A stretch of DNA of 64,000 nt from Helianthus annuus (lineage: Eukaryota; Streptophyta; Magnoliopsida; Asterales; Asteraceae): NCBI RefSeq assembly GCF_002127325.2, contig NC_035438.2, positions 87,405,606-87,469,605 of the forward strand. Reading direction: 5' to 3'. The notes under the pieces were generated by a model, which had not been told where the DNA came from, did no database searches, and saw nothing but the letters and a program-made list of their open reading frames with translations. Made by a program: the position numbers and the translations under genes. Every line of letters begins with the position of its first letter. The first letter of the stretch is position 1. Of this stretch, positions 10,716 to 21,089 are shown in pieces.

Positions 10716-13700
10716 TGTGACAACCCTCACCAAACCAGGCATCCGTACGACTTAATTAACTATTGATTGTTGCCTAATTACTGTGCTTAACTGAGATTTC
10801 TGATAGACTGCTACTTGATTGTTGATATTTGTACATATCTGCATCATACTTTGATTTTTCCGTCACTACATTATTTATTTACTGAACTCTAGTGACAAAC
10901 ATGATGCACAAAAGCACAGTAGCATTTGAACGGATAACCTATTGAACATGCTGATATAGCCAGCATCAGGCAAACACTGCCTCTAAAGGCCTGTATGAGC
11001 CAGAATTATTTTACTACACCCATAATGTGTGTAGGGATACAAGGGTTGTATATTTGCGTCTCTAGGAATAAGATATAGAGATTGGATGTGCCTAAAACGT
11101 ACTTTAAGCACGAAACACAGCACTTTTATCAACATACTAGCTTCTAGCTAATTAATAAAGTGCCAAAATATCAGGAAATATTCCTGACACTTTGCAGAAT
11201 AAATTGTGCCGCTAAAATATTATTTACAACGCTTAAAGGATTACTTAAGCGCTTTAACGGATTACTATCCAACCGAACAACCGGACTATACCCGGAACAT
11301 AAAAATATTGCCAAAAATATTATTGGTATTTTTCTGAGCCAGTTAGGGTCCCTGATTACCCTAACACCCGCCTTATAACGCGTTAAACAACTAACGGAGT
11401 TAACACTTAAAGTTAACCCACTTAACTAAACTGAACTCTAACTGAACAATCGAGATCGAACCGGATGGCATTTCTCTCTAATGGAATCGGTCACTATGAT
11501 GTGACATAAAGAGTACAACTTTTTATTATTTAATTAGATTACGTGGATATCTAGACGACCTAGCGACCGATGGACGATAATCTTGATTTTTCCTATAAAT
11601 ACTACACACACTCACACACACAAGAACACACACATTTCACCATCTCTCTCTCTCTCCCTCTTGCTTCCTCTCGGCCGAGAATCCCCACCCACACACACCC
11701 ATTGTCGGCTTTCGATCTCTCAATTCCAAGCATATACTAGTGTCGGGGATCACGTACGAGGAAGCTTGAAGCAAACGGAAGTTGAAGGACCTCGCTCATT
11801 TGCTTTTATCCACGCCATTTTCGCCAAAGATCTTCCCTAGCCCCGAGCTAGAGGTATAATGTTTAAAACTTGTTCTTGAACGTATCTAAAGTGGTTAAAA
11901 GGATTTTTAACGGTTAAAAGTCGGTAACCCATCTTTTGAATCTAAAAAGTCTACAAAAACTCGAATATTGTTGGTTAAAAGCATATAACGCGTGTAAAAG
12001 TCGTAGTATTCAAGTATGTTGGTTATTGAGGCCCGATCTACGATGTGGTGGCTCTCATCATCGTTTAACCCGACTTTGTTAAGATCATGTATCTTAACAT
12101 AAGCTTCTTTCTAACGGTACAAGGGTTAAAAGGTGAAACTCCACCACACGGGAAACATGAACTTGTGTAAAAGTGTTTTAACATGAAAAATAGTATTTAA
12201 AACGAGCCGATCTATGTATGTACAAGTGGTATATTCGTAGGACCGGGTGTCGAGAAAACCATGTTTTACAAAAGTGGATAACATGTTAATAAAAGATGAT
12301 TTCTATAAACTAAAAGTGTAAAAACACTTGTGAAACGAAAGATCCGACAAAATAACAATTTTTATAAAAATTGTCGGAAGTTGTAAAGAGTGATTTGTTC
12401 CAAAAACGGGGTTTTTGCAAGACTAAACTATTTTATACATAGATCCACTAAATATAACGAGATCTACACAATAGTTTTAGAAAAACTACAAGTTCATGTA
12501 ATATTGTGATTTTACATACTAGTCTACGAGTTTAATGTGTTGAAACTAGTTTGAAGTATCGGAAATTGATTTGGTTGATTTGAAGAATTGTTGAAATGAT
12601 TTTGTAAAAGAAAATGATACGCTTGAAAGCGTGGCCACCTCCAGTTACAGGGGAAACTCTGGAGAAATTTTTCTAAAAATCTAACACTTAGAATTATTTA
12701 CAAGTGTTAAACTATTTTGAAATGTTTTCAAAATATATTTCGCCATGACTTTATTTATTAAATAATCGGAGGTGGGATTTTCACAAAACTAAACGTGATA
12801 AATATTTATTCGATAAATATATTTTTCATAACACTGTTTTGTGACTATTTTGTGAAAATGTATAAATATTATTTTTAGAGTAAAAATAATATTTACAAGC
12901 TTTGTCGAACCCAAAATAATACAAACGCTTATACGACAAGAATATAAGTTACAACGGTAATTATCACTACCACTTTATCGCCAAAACGTAACTTACGCTT
13001 TATTCGGAAATATTCATAAACGCATGTATTGTCAACGTATTATTTTGGAAAGTATTATGTAAAAAGAAAATATATTATTTTTGAGAAAAATAATTATATT
13101 TTGGGAATGAGAAATAAAATATATTAAGTGAGACTTAATGTTATAAACACGCATGTATTAATTCCCCCATCCTTGGGAAGGAAATTATCTACCAAGTATA
13201 TACACGGAGCGGTTGTCTAACCGTTTCCCGAAAATGTAAACTATAAAGCTAAAGCACGGCCATCCGTCTAATAGAATTAGCACATGTAGGTCGTTGCGCA
13301 GCAGTTGGATTTTTGGATTACTTGGTATTGTGACGCACTCACTGTGAGTTCATGTCCCCCTTTTCTCTAACTGTTTTCAGTTTACTTAACTGCGGGGGTG
13401 AAATACATGTTACTATGATTTACGAGTACTTTACAACGGTATGTTTAACGTAAGGAGGTGTTATACGATCATGTGAGTGGATAGGAACAACATGGGGCCA
13501 TTAGTCCTCATGGAGGGACCGAGGGACAGGAGCGGTAGATCTATCTGGGTGTAGCGAGCCCAGCCCCCGGCCAAACTAGAAACGGACCGTGGGGTGACTT
13601 TGTCCACATACTTTGCCGTGGCGAAATCTGCTAGGTTTGAGTCTCCCTATTTGCACTTCACATATGACAGTGGCCTTGCAAACCATTACTGATCACAAGT

Positions 13701-14126
13701 CCTCTTACACTGCTACATACCATAACTATTTTTATACTCACAAATGTTTTATATACTCACCTACACGTGAACTCGCTCAACATTATTGTTGATTTTTCAA
13801 CTTACATGTATTTCAGGGAATTAACGATCTGGCGCGGTATGGCTTGTTTTCCGCTGCATTAGGCCCGAGGTCATCCAGGGTTCGAGACTTGTAACTCTTT
13901 CCTGGACAAGTCACAGTCTCCGAACTGTGTTTATTTTAAGTTGTGGTTGTAATGTTTAGACAAGTTTATGGCTGTTGGGTGTTAACCCATTAAGACAATG
14001 TTTTACTGTTTTATTTTTAATGGATGATCTTGCATGTTTTAAATTCATATAGCTTTGTTATGATTAAGCTATGGTATTAAGAAGTCACACCAATTAACCA
14101 CGCTTCCGCAAAGCCAGGGTGTGACA
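10716..14126 (+). repeat. Element G 5' LTR
   Basis: 3411 bp, TGTGACAACCC...GGGTGTGACA. It contains the promoter (TATAAATA at 11594), CA- and CT-rich microsatellite just downstream (11600-11660), and a candidate intron (donor GAGGTATAATG near 11850, acceptor TTTCAG near 13817). Open frames within it are repeated identically in the 3' LTR and are not genes. Confidence 0.96.
11594..11601 (+). promoter_or_regulatory. TATA box of G 5' LTR
   Basis: TATAAATA is followed within 30 bp by a CA/CT-rich stretch typical of plant transcription starts. The duplicate in the 3' LTR is at 21968-21975. Confidence 0.7.
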
Positions 14127-14129
14127 GCT

Positions 14130-14141
14130 TGGTATCAGAGC
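14130..14141 (+). other. Primer binding site, element G
   Basis: TGGTATCAGAGC, three bases after the 5' LTR, complementary to the 3' end of initiator tRNA-Met. Confidence 0.93.
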
Positions 14142-14290
14142 TCTGATCATAGCGAACTAGGATTCTTTCTCGAGTCTAGACTATGATCACTAGGGCTCTC
14201 ACGAAAACATTTTCTGCATACCACTTAAGTCCAGATCCAAAACGTTTTTACAAACAAATGTTGAGCACATTTCATTTATTCATTATTAGG

Positions 14291-14583
14291 CTCAGTCCTG
14301 AAGACTGAGGCTCGGTCTTGGAGGCCGAGGCTCGATCTTAGAGATCGAGGTAGATGTTATTTATGTTAGGCTCAGTCTTGGAGGCTGAGGCTCGGTCTTG
14401 GAGGCCGAGGCTCGATCTTAGAGATCGAGGTAGATGTTTGTTGTTTTAGGCTCAGTCTTGGAGGCTGAGGCTCGGTCTTGGAGGCCGAGGCTCGATCTAA
14501 GAGGTCGAGGTGGATGATAGAGCAGTCTTAGAGACTGGGAGGAATTTGGCTAGTGGGACTAGGAATGTCAGTCTAGGAGACTG
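14291..14583 (+). repeat. Array of 11 covarying stem-loops in G leader
   Basis: Three 80-bp tandem units (14291, 14371, 14451) each hold three 19-nt hairpins: CTCAGTC...GACTGAG (or GGCTGAG), CTCGGTC...GGCCGAG, and CTCGATC...GATCGAG (GGTCGAG in unit 3). Loops are five bases (TTGGA, TTAGA or similar). Two shorter hairpins of the form CAGTC...GACTG follow at 14523-14537 and 14569-14583. Stem changes are compensated, which indicates selection for pairing in RNA. Confidence 0.85.
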
Positions 14584-14653
14584 GGAGGCTAGTGGGACTA
14601 GGAGAATTATTTGATTGTTTATTGTTGACTTACATGTTTACATGAATATATGA

Positions 14654-15430
14654 TTGATTATTATACGTATATGTGTTTGTGTTACAAACGTCATGTTTTC
14701 ACCATGTACTAGAAGGATGGACACTACGAATCCCATGGCCATAGTATCAGACGACAAAGTTGCAGCGGAGCACGAGGTGTACATTTCCGATACTACCGGC
14801 AAAGACGATGACGACTCTCAGCCCTTTTGCGCTGCCTGAATGTCGTAGCAGAGCCTACTGATGGCCATCTTGTTGGGAATTTGCCATTCGCGGTGATCCC
14901 TGTTCCTGTGCCCCTTGCCGCTTACCCTATTGTTGATATGCCCCCCTGACGTGGCCTCTGACGACGATAACGATCTACTAGAAAGAGGACCCATTTGAGG
15001 GCGAGGCCCTATTGCTGCTGGTATTAACCTACTGCTTGCGGACGCTCCTGCAGGGGAAACTTATGCCCATTCCCCTGTCCCAGACTCATTTGAATTTCTG
15101 ACATCCGCATTTTCGCATATTTAGGGAGTGCAGCACCATTTACACGACGCCGACCCTGATACGGCATCATCAGCTGCACCGGTTCCCGCACATAGCTTTG
15201 AGTTTGATCACAGTATTGAGGGTAATCCTGTTCTCCCATCTGGTTTTGACCCAGACCATGACCTTGAGTTCATACGCTTAGGCCAGCCCTTGGAGGATCC
15301 TGTAACCCCCTGTGATGGTTGATCCAGCTGATTTTGAGATAGAGTTTGTTGACCCAGAGCCAGCCGTGGCCATGAGCCAGGCATTGCTCTTGACCCCGCA
15401 TTAGAGCATGACCTTGTTCATGCCAATGCA
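14654..15430 (+). pseudogene. Decayed acidic, Pro-rich ORF upstream of G gag
   Basis: Fragments in several frames encode an Asp/Pro/Ala-rich protein: an acidic patch at about 14745-14825 (GKDDDDSQPF), an Ala/Pro segment near 14860-14940, and a third piece at 15128-15322 (SGFDPDHDLEF). Stops and frame changes separate them. I recall similar acidic N-terminal regions in proteins annotated from Asteraceae gypsy elements, but no function is known to me. It lies between the hairpin array and the gag copies, so it may be the N-terminal part of an ancestral gag polyprotein or a separate accessory frame. Confidence 0.5.
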
Positions 15431-15485
15431 CCTGCTGTCGCTCCTTGGTTGATCGTCTGCTTGGACGAGAGAAAATTTGGGGTAA

Positions 15486-15543
15486 CTGTGCAAGACAATT
15501 TATTATTACGGGGGCCCACGTAATAACGACTTGTAGTGCACAG
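15486..15543 (+). other. 58-nt hairpin shared with element C
   Basis: The outer helix is CTGTGCA (15486-15492) pairing with TGCACAG (15537-15543). The inner helix TTATTACG pairs with CGTAATAA around a GGGGCCCA loop. Element C has a 58-nt counterpart at 40090-40147 with a different inner helix. Confidence 0.65.
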
Positions 15544-15826
15544 AAATCCTGGTGGATTCTGCGGGCCAAGCTGATGAAAACCAATGTAGCAGGAAATAAC
15601 TCGAACACGAATGACCAAGGCGATGAAGCCTCGAGTTCATTCTATTTCAAGCAACAAGCCAAATTGGCAAGCCTATGTGGAGGCTCAGAAAATTTATTTT
15701 CCCACCCATACAATGAGTATATTTATGTGTAAAATTGGGTGAGTACATGATGGCTTATGGTGCTATGAATCTCATAGACAATTGGAAATTTGTCTAACCC
15801 ACTTCATGCCATTTCGGCAGAAGAGA

Positions 15827-16350
15827 ATGCCACCCAGGCGTGACACAAACACCAGTATGTTGCCAAGGATAGAAGCCAAGCTCACAGGCAATTGCACGAC
15901 ATGAAGCTCTCCGCTTTTAGCACAGCAATGGCACTATTGGAAATAATCCCTAGCTGACCGCACCTATAAGCAGTTCCTAAACTGCAAGCCTTTGAACTTC
16001 GACGAAACAGAAAGCGCCATTGCATTTGTTCGTTGGCCTGAAAAGATTGACTCCATTCTAAGAAAGACAAACTGGTCGCCCCAAATGGAGTGATACCTTT
16101 ACCTCAAGGTCATTTCTAGACGGCACACTCTCATGGTGGGACCATCAGGTTCAGGCCCTTAGCACGGATGCTACTTATGCACTGAGCTGGGACGAGCTCA
16201 AGGAAATGATTGAGAAGAAATGTTGTTCTAGGACTGGAATCCAGAAGCTTAAGGTGGAGTTCTGGAATTTGAAAATGGACAAACCAGAGATTCCTTAACA
16301 TGTTCAGCAATCGCACGACTTGCCTAGGGTCGTCCCCTACTAAGTCATTG
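15827..16350 (+). pseudogene. First, broken gag copy in element G
   Basis: Starts ATGCCACCCAGGCG, as the second copy at 16586 does (ATGCCACCAAGACG). Recognisable gag pieces follow: a CKPLNFDETESAIAFV-like segment near 15985-16030, a helix-rich WPEKIDSILRK piece, and fragments near 16130 and 16200 that match the second copy in other frames. Numerous stops and frame changes are present. It is a diverged duplicate of the start of gag, about 0.76 kb upstream of the better copy. Replication error, template switching or an old tandem duplication could explain it. Confidence 0.7.
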
Positions 16351-16585
16351 TTGTTGTATGATACAGTTATGTATGTGTAAGCCTTACATTGTGGTCTCGA
16401 TTTGTGGTAACGCAATCGCAGTATTCTCATCATTTGTGATGTTTGATCTATGGTTTATGTTCTACGACATGAGATGTTAAGTGGCTGATTTATTGATAGC
16501 ATAAGATGTTATGTGCTGATATTGTTGAATACATACGTACATTTTACTTGCTACGACCTAACCTACGTGAAACATCTTCTAGAAG

Positions 16586-17774
16586 ATGCCACCAAGACGC
16601 GAAATGCGCATGCCCACCTCAGAGGCGGAACTTCAAGAGATAATTGCTGCAGCTATAGCACAGCACGAGGCCCTACGCTCCGAACCTAGCAGAGGCACCT
16701 CAGAAAATAACGGTTGTTCCTACTGGCACTTCCTCAATTACAAGCCTCCGAAGTTCGACGGCACTGGAGGTGCCATAGCTTTTGTGAAATGGATTGAAAG
16801 TATGGATTCCATCTTTCGAATGAGTGGTTGTACGCCAGAACAACAAGTCCTATACGTTTCTGAGTTGTTTCAAGATGGAGCTCGACTATGGTGGTACCTT
16901 CAGGTTCAAATGAAGGGCGAAACCGCAGCATATGCATTATCATGGGATGAACTGAAGGGAATGATGCATGAGAAGTATTGCTCCCAAGAGGAAACCAAGA
17001 AGTTGGAAGGGGAATTCCAGAGCCTGATAATGGAAGGTCCAAAAATGTTGGGATACATGCAAAGACTTCATGACTTGGCACGAGTTATTCCCCACTTAGG
17101 AACCAGAAATGAGGAAATTGGGACAGTTCATTTGGGAACTGGCACCACAAGTCATGAGCTTAATGGCAGCATCTACGCCACCAACAACTATTGCTGCAAG
17201 CAAGATGGATTTAGCACTCGTTACGGAAGCCATTAGACTAGAAAAACTTGCAAACCCTGATAGGGAGACTCGGGTAGAGTCATCTGGGAAGAACAAAAGG
17301 AAGCTTACCGAAGATACCCGAACAAATAATGATGAACAAAGATCTATTCGAGGTTGTTTTGACTGCGGAGACAAAGGGCATTTCAAGAAAGATTGCCCTA
17401 ACAACAGACAGGCCAATGATAAGATTTACTTAGAAACTAAATCAAGACGTGCTGGGTGCAAGTATCACCATGAATGTGGATGTCGGAAGCCTAGGTGCGG
17501 GAGAAAAAGGCACAACGAGGATGGTTGTGGGATGAAGAGTCGCAGACAAGGAGAGAACCGCAACAATGCTCAAGGTGGAAGCAAGAAAGGAAATGGCCGA
17601 GTGCTAGGATGCTTCCATTGTGGGGACATTGGACATCTTAAGAGGGAATGCCCGAAGTTGAAACAAGACCGTGAAAGCACACCCAGCATCGGAGTTTGTG
17701 AAGCATGCCAGGATCCAGGCATGATTACTGGTACGTTCTTTAACAACCAAAACTTTCGCATCTATCTTGTGTGA
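16586..17774 (+). pseudogene. Element G gag (Retrotrans_gag, two CCHC knuckles), frameshifted
   Basis: Begins MPPRREMRMP. Residues about 50-190 form the Retrotrans_gag fold (GAIAFVKWIESMDSIF, then WWYLQVQ and WDELKGMMHEKY). The frame breaks near 17100, and the continuation (17109-17774) gives the C-terminal part with two CCHC knuckles, CFDCGDKGHFKKDC (17355-17396) and CFHCGDIGHLKREC (17610-17651), separated by a Cys/Arg/Lys-rich linker. Gag forms the virus-like particle and binds the RNA. The start was chosen because it matches the MPPRR start common to this gag type and to E's gag. One frameshift prevents a full-length product, and a second near 17750 separates gag from protease. Confidence 0.9.
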
Positions 17775-18130
17775 AACTGGTGCCGATTATAGTTTCGTAG
17801 CATTAGAATTTAAGAATATGCTTGGTTTAACTGCTAGTAAATTAGATACTCAATTGAATTGGCGAATGGGAAGTTAGTAGAAGCTAACGAGGTGATTCGA
17901 GGTTGTGTAATCGAGCTGGGAGAGCGTGAGTTTGCTCTCGATCTATTACCAGTCCAGTTGGGAAGCTTCGATGTGGTAGTAGGGATGGATTGGTTATCGA
18001 GTAATAAAGCGGGAATAGTTTGTCACGAGAAGATTATTCGTATCCCGACCGATGATGGTGAGACCATTGTTGTTCATGGGGAGAAGCGTGAGACGCCGTT
18101 AAGGATGATTAGCTGCCTGAAGGCAAGGAA
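17752..18130 (+). pseudogene. Element G aspartic protease, broken
   Basis: Retroviral-type pepsin fold. The active-site region reads CETGADYSFV (near 17770), where the family has D-T-G or D-S-G; the catalytic Asp is Glu here. The flap and C-terminal half ([17 protein letters not shown], near 17960-18015) are present. Frame breaks near 17750 and 17860 split the domain. It would cleave the Gag-Pol polyprotein. Both the frame breaks and the Asp to Glu change argue that it is inactive. Confidence 0.8.
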
Positions 18131-19170
18131 GTGTTTGAAGAAAGGATGTGTTGCTTTTCTAGCACACATTGTGGATAAGAAGGCTGCTGAGCCAAAGGTC
18201 GAAGACATCCCTGTCGTGAGGGATTACCCAGAAGTCTTTCCAGAAGACTTGCCTGGCTTGCCGCCTCAAAGGCAAGTGGAGTTTCGCATCGACTTAGTTC
18301 CAGGCGCTGCGCCTGTGGCTAAGGCACCCTACAGACTTGCTCCATCTGAGATGCAAGAACTGTCGACACAACTTCAGGAGTTGTTAGACAAGGGTTTTAT
18401 CCGACCAAGCTTCTCGCCTTGGGGAGCTCCAGTTTTATTTGTGAAGAAGAAGGACGGTAGTTTTCGGATGTGTATTGACTACAGAGAGTTGAACAAGCTG
18501 ACGATCAAGAATAGGTATCCCCTGCCAAGAATCGATGATCTGTTCGACCAACTTCAAGGTTCAAGCTTCTATTCAAAAATCGATCTTCGATCTGGATACC
18601 ATCAGTTACGGATACAGGAGGAGAGTATCCCGAAGACAGCCTTCAGAACTCGTTATGGACACTACGAGTTTCTGGTTATGCCGTTTGGTTTGACAAACGC
18701 ACCTGCAGTGTTCATGGATTTGATGAACCGAGTTGTAAGCCGTACTTGGATAAGTTCGTGATTGTGTTCATCGATGATATTTTGATTTATTCAAAGACGA
18801 AGGCTGAGCACGAGCAGCATCTTAGAGCTATTCTGGAGCTGCTGAAGAAAGAACAATTGTACGCCAAGTTCTCTAAGTGTGAGTTTTGGCTACGTGAGGT
18901 GCAATTCCTTGGGCACGTGGTGAATGGAGATGGAATCCACGTGGATCCCACCAAGATCGAGGCGATCAAAGATTGGGAAATGCCGAAAACGCCAACCGAG
19001 ATTCGGCAATTCTTGGGTTTGGCTGGCTATTATCGAAGGTTCATCGAGAACTTTTCTAAGATCGCTCAACCGTTAACGCTCCTCACGCAGAAGGATAAGA
19101 AGTTTGATTGGGGAATCAAACAGGATGAAGCATTTCAGACATTGAAGGATAAGCTTTGCAACGCGCCAAT
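18131..19170 (+). pseudogene. Element G reverse transcriptase, one frameshift
   Basis: RT domain of Ty3/gypsy type. Motifs in order: [10 protein letters not shown] entry, [34 protein letters not shown] (first catalytic Asp), [12 protein letters not shown], and [14 protein letters not shown] (the catalytic YXDD-equivalent FIDD, near 18770), then the thumb [12 protein letters not shown] missing base near 18733 (in the segment before the FIDD motif) splits the domain into frames 17859-18761 and 18746 onwards. All catalytic Asp codons are otherwise intact. It copies element RNA into DNA inside the particle. Confidence 0.93.
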
Positions 19171-19545
19171 CTTAGCTCTACCAGAAGGCACTGACGATTT
19201 CGTGGTATACTGCGACGCATCGCGTCAAGGATTGGGTTGTGTGTTGATGCAACGCCAAAAGGTTATCGCCTACGCATCACGCCAACTGAAGGTGCACGAA
19301 AAGAACTATACCACGCACGATTTGGAGCTAGGCGCAGTGGTTTTTGCTTTAAAGATCTGGAGACACTACCTTTACGATACAAAATGTACAATCTTCACAG
19401 ATCACAAGAGCCTCCAGCATATATTCAACCAGAAGGAGTTGAACATGAGGCAAAGGCGATGGGTCGAGTTGTTGAACGATTACGACTGCGAGATCAAGTA
19501 TCATCCAGGGAAGGCGAATGTGGTCGCTGATGCCCTAAGTCGTAA
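19171..19545 (+). pseudogene. Element G RNase H domain
   Basis: Follows RT in the same frame (18746-19756). Catalytic residues are visible: Asp in [13 protein letters not shown], Glu in [14 protein letters not shown] and Asp in [11 protein letters not shown]. The domain ends with [15 protein letters not shown], a standard end for gypsy RNase H. It degrades the RNA strand during reverse transcription. The domain itself is intact but belongs to a broken polyprotein; the next frame break is near 19735. Confidence 0.92.
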
Positions 19546-19734
19546 AGAGAGAATCAAGCCCATAAGGGTTAGGGCTATGGAAATGATAATTCAAACCGAC
19601 CTTTCCTCACACGTTCATGCCGCACAGAAGGAAGCTCTCAAGGAGGGAAACCTTGGGGAAGAATATCTCCGTGGGATGGAGAAGATGTTGGTGCCAAACA
19701 GGGAAGGAACGTTGTGTTTTGAGAAAAGGATTGG

Positions 19735-21053
19735 GTTCCTCTGTTTGGTGGTTTAAGAGAGGTTATCTTTGATGAAGCTCACAAGTCGCGGTACTCTATC
19801 CACCCTGGAGCGGATAAGATGTACCAGGATCTTAAAGATTATTACTGGTGGCCTAGGATGAAAGGCGATGTTGCTATTTACGTGAGCAAATGTTTAACTT
19901 GCGCCAAAGTTAAGGTGGAATACCAGAAGCCTTCGGGACTTCTGCAGCAACCGAAAATCCCCCAGTGGAAGTGGGAAGAAATCTCCATGGATTTTATTAC
20001 GAAGTTGCCAAGAACGCCAAAAGGCCATGACACTATCTGGGTGATAGTGGACCGCTTAACGAAGTCAGCACACTTCTTGCCTATCCGCAAGAAGGATCAT
20101 ACAAGCAAATTGACCGAAATCTACATGAGAGAGATTGTTACCCGCCATGGAGAACCTCTCTCGATTATTTCTGATAGAGATGGGAGGTTCGTATCGAGGA
20201 TATGGCAATCCTTCCAGGAAGCTTTTGGCTCAAAGCTGAATATGAGCACAGCTTTTCACCCGCAGACCGACGGCCAAAGTGAGCGGACGATTCAGACGTT
20301 GGAGGACATGCTGAGAGCATGTGTGATGGATTTAGGCGGTAGCTGGGATAAGCTTTTACCCCTGGTTGAATTTTCATACAACAACAGCTACCACACCAGT
20401 ATTGGTGCCACGCCATTCGAAGCGTTATATGGGCGCAAGTGCAGGTCCCCGCTCTGTTGGTCTGACGCAGGTGATAGACAATTAGTAGGTCCCGATGTAG
20501 TTCAGGAAACTACCGATAAGATCGCGCAAATCCGAGATCGCATTAGTGCGGCTCGTGACCGTCAGAAGACCTACGCAGATCTGAAAAGGAAACCTCAGGA
20601 GTTTGAGGTTGGGGATATGGTTTTGTTGAAGGTATCACCCTGGAAGGGTGTGGCACGCTTTGGGAAGCGTGGGAAGTTGAATCCGCGCTACATTGGTCCT
20701 TTCAAGGTTTTGGAAAGAATTGGGACCGTAGCATACAAGTTGGAACTACCTGCCGAATTGAATAATGTTCACGATACATTTCATGTATCCAATCTGAAGA
20801 GAAGTCCAACTCAAGTTAACATTGCCATTCCTACCGACGAAATTCATATTGATGACACGCTCCACTTCGTTGAAGAACCTGTCGAGGTCACGGATTGGAA
20901 AGAGAACAAAACCCGTCGGAGCAGTGTCAAGCTCGTCAAAGTTCGCTGGAATGCTAGACATGGTCCTGAATTCACCTGGGAGCGTGAGGACCGAATGAAA
21001 GAGAAGTACCCCCACTTATTTCCTGAGAACCCTGCTTCTACAAGCAGAATTTA
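19735..21053 (+). pseudogene. Element G integrase with C-terminal chromodomain
   Basis: After a frame break near 19735 the integrase reads through to the stop at 21052. The zinc-binding HHCC is [12 protein letters not shown]...CLTCAK (about 19775-19910). The catalytic D,D35E triad is Asp in MDFITKLP, Asp in SDRDGRF and Glu in GQSERTIQ, with 35 residues between the second Asp and Glu. A GPY/F-type region ([15 protein letters not shown]) follows. The last about 45 residues ([20 protein letters not shown]) form a chromodomain of the Tekay type, a module known to guide chromoviruses to heterochromatin. This is the longest open stretch of G (411 codons from ATG 19819). Confidence 0.93.
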
Positions 21054-21089
21054 AAATTTCGGGACGAAATTTATTTAACGGGGGGAGAA
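21046..21089 (+). other. Element G polypurine tract and upstream signature
   Basis: ATTTCGGGACGAAATTT (around 21056-21072) is a self-complementary motif found before the polypurine tract in C, F and G. The tract GGGGGGAGAA (21080-21089) directly precedes the 3' LTR. Confidence 0.9.

Noticed and set aside
11160..11840. Two small plus-strand frames in the G 5' LTR, duplicated at 21534-22214
   Set aside because: Identical because LTRs are duplicates; one crosses the TATA region and a CA/CT microsatellite.
19237..19530. Extra plus-strand frame over RNase H of G
   Set aside because: A +1 shadow of the real RNase H frame.
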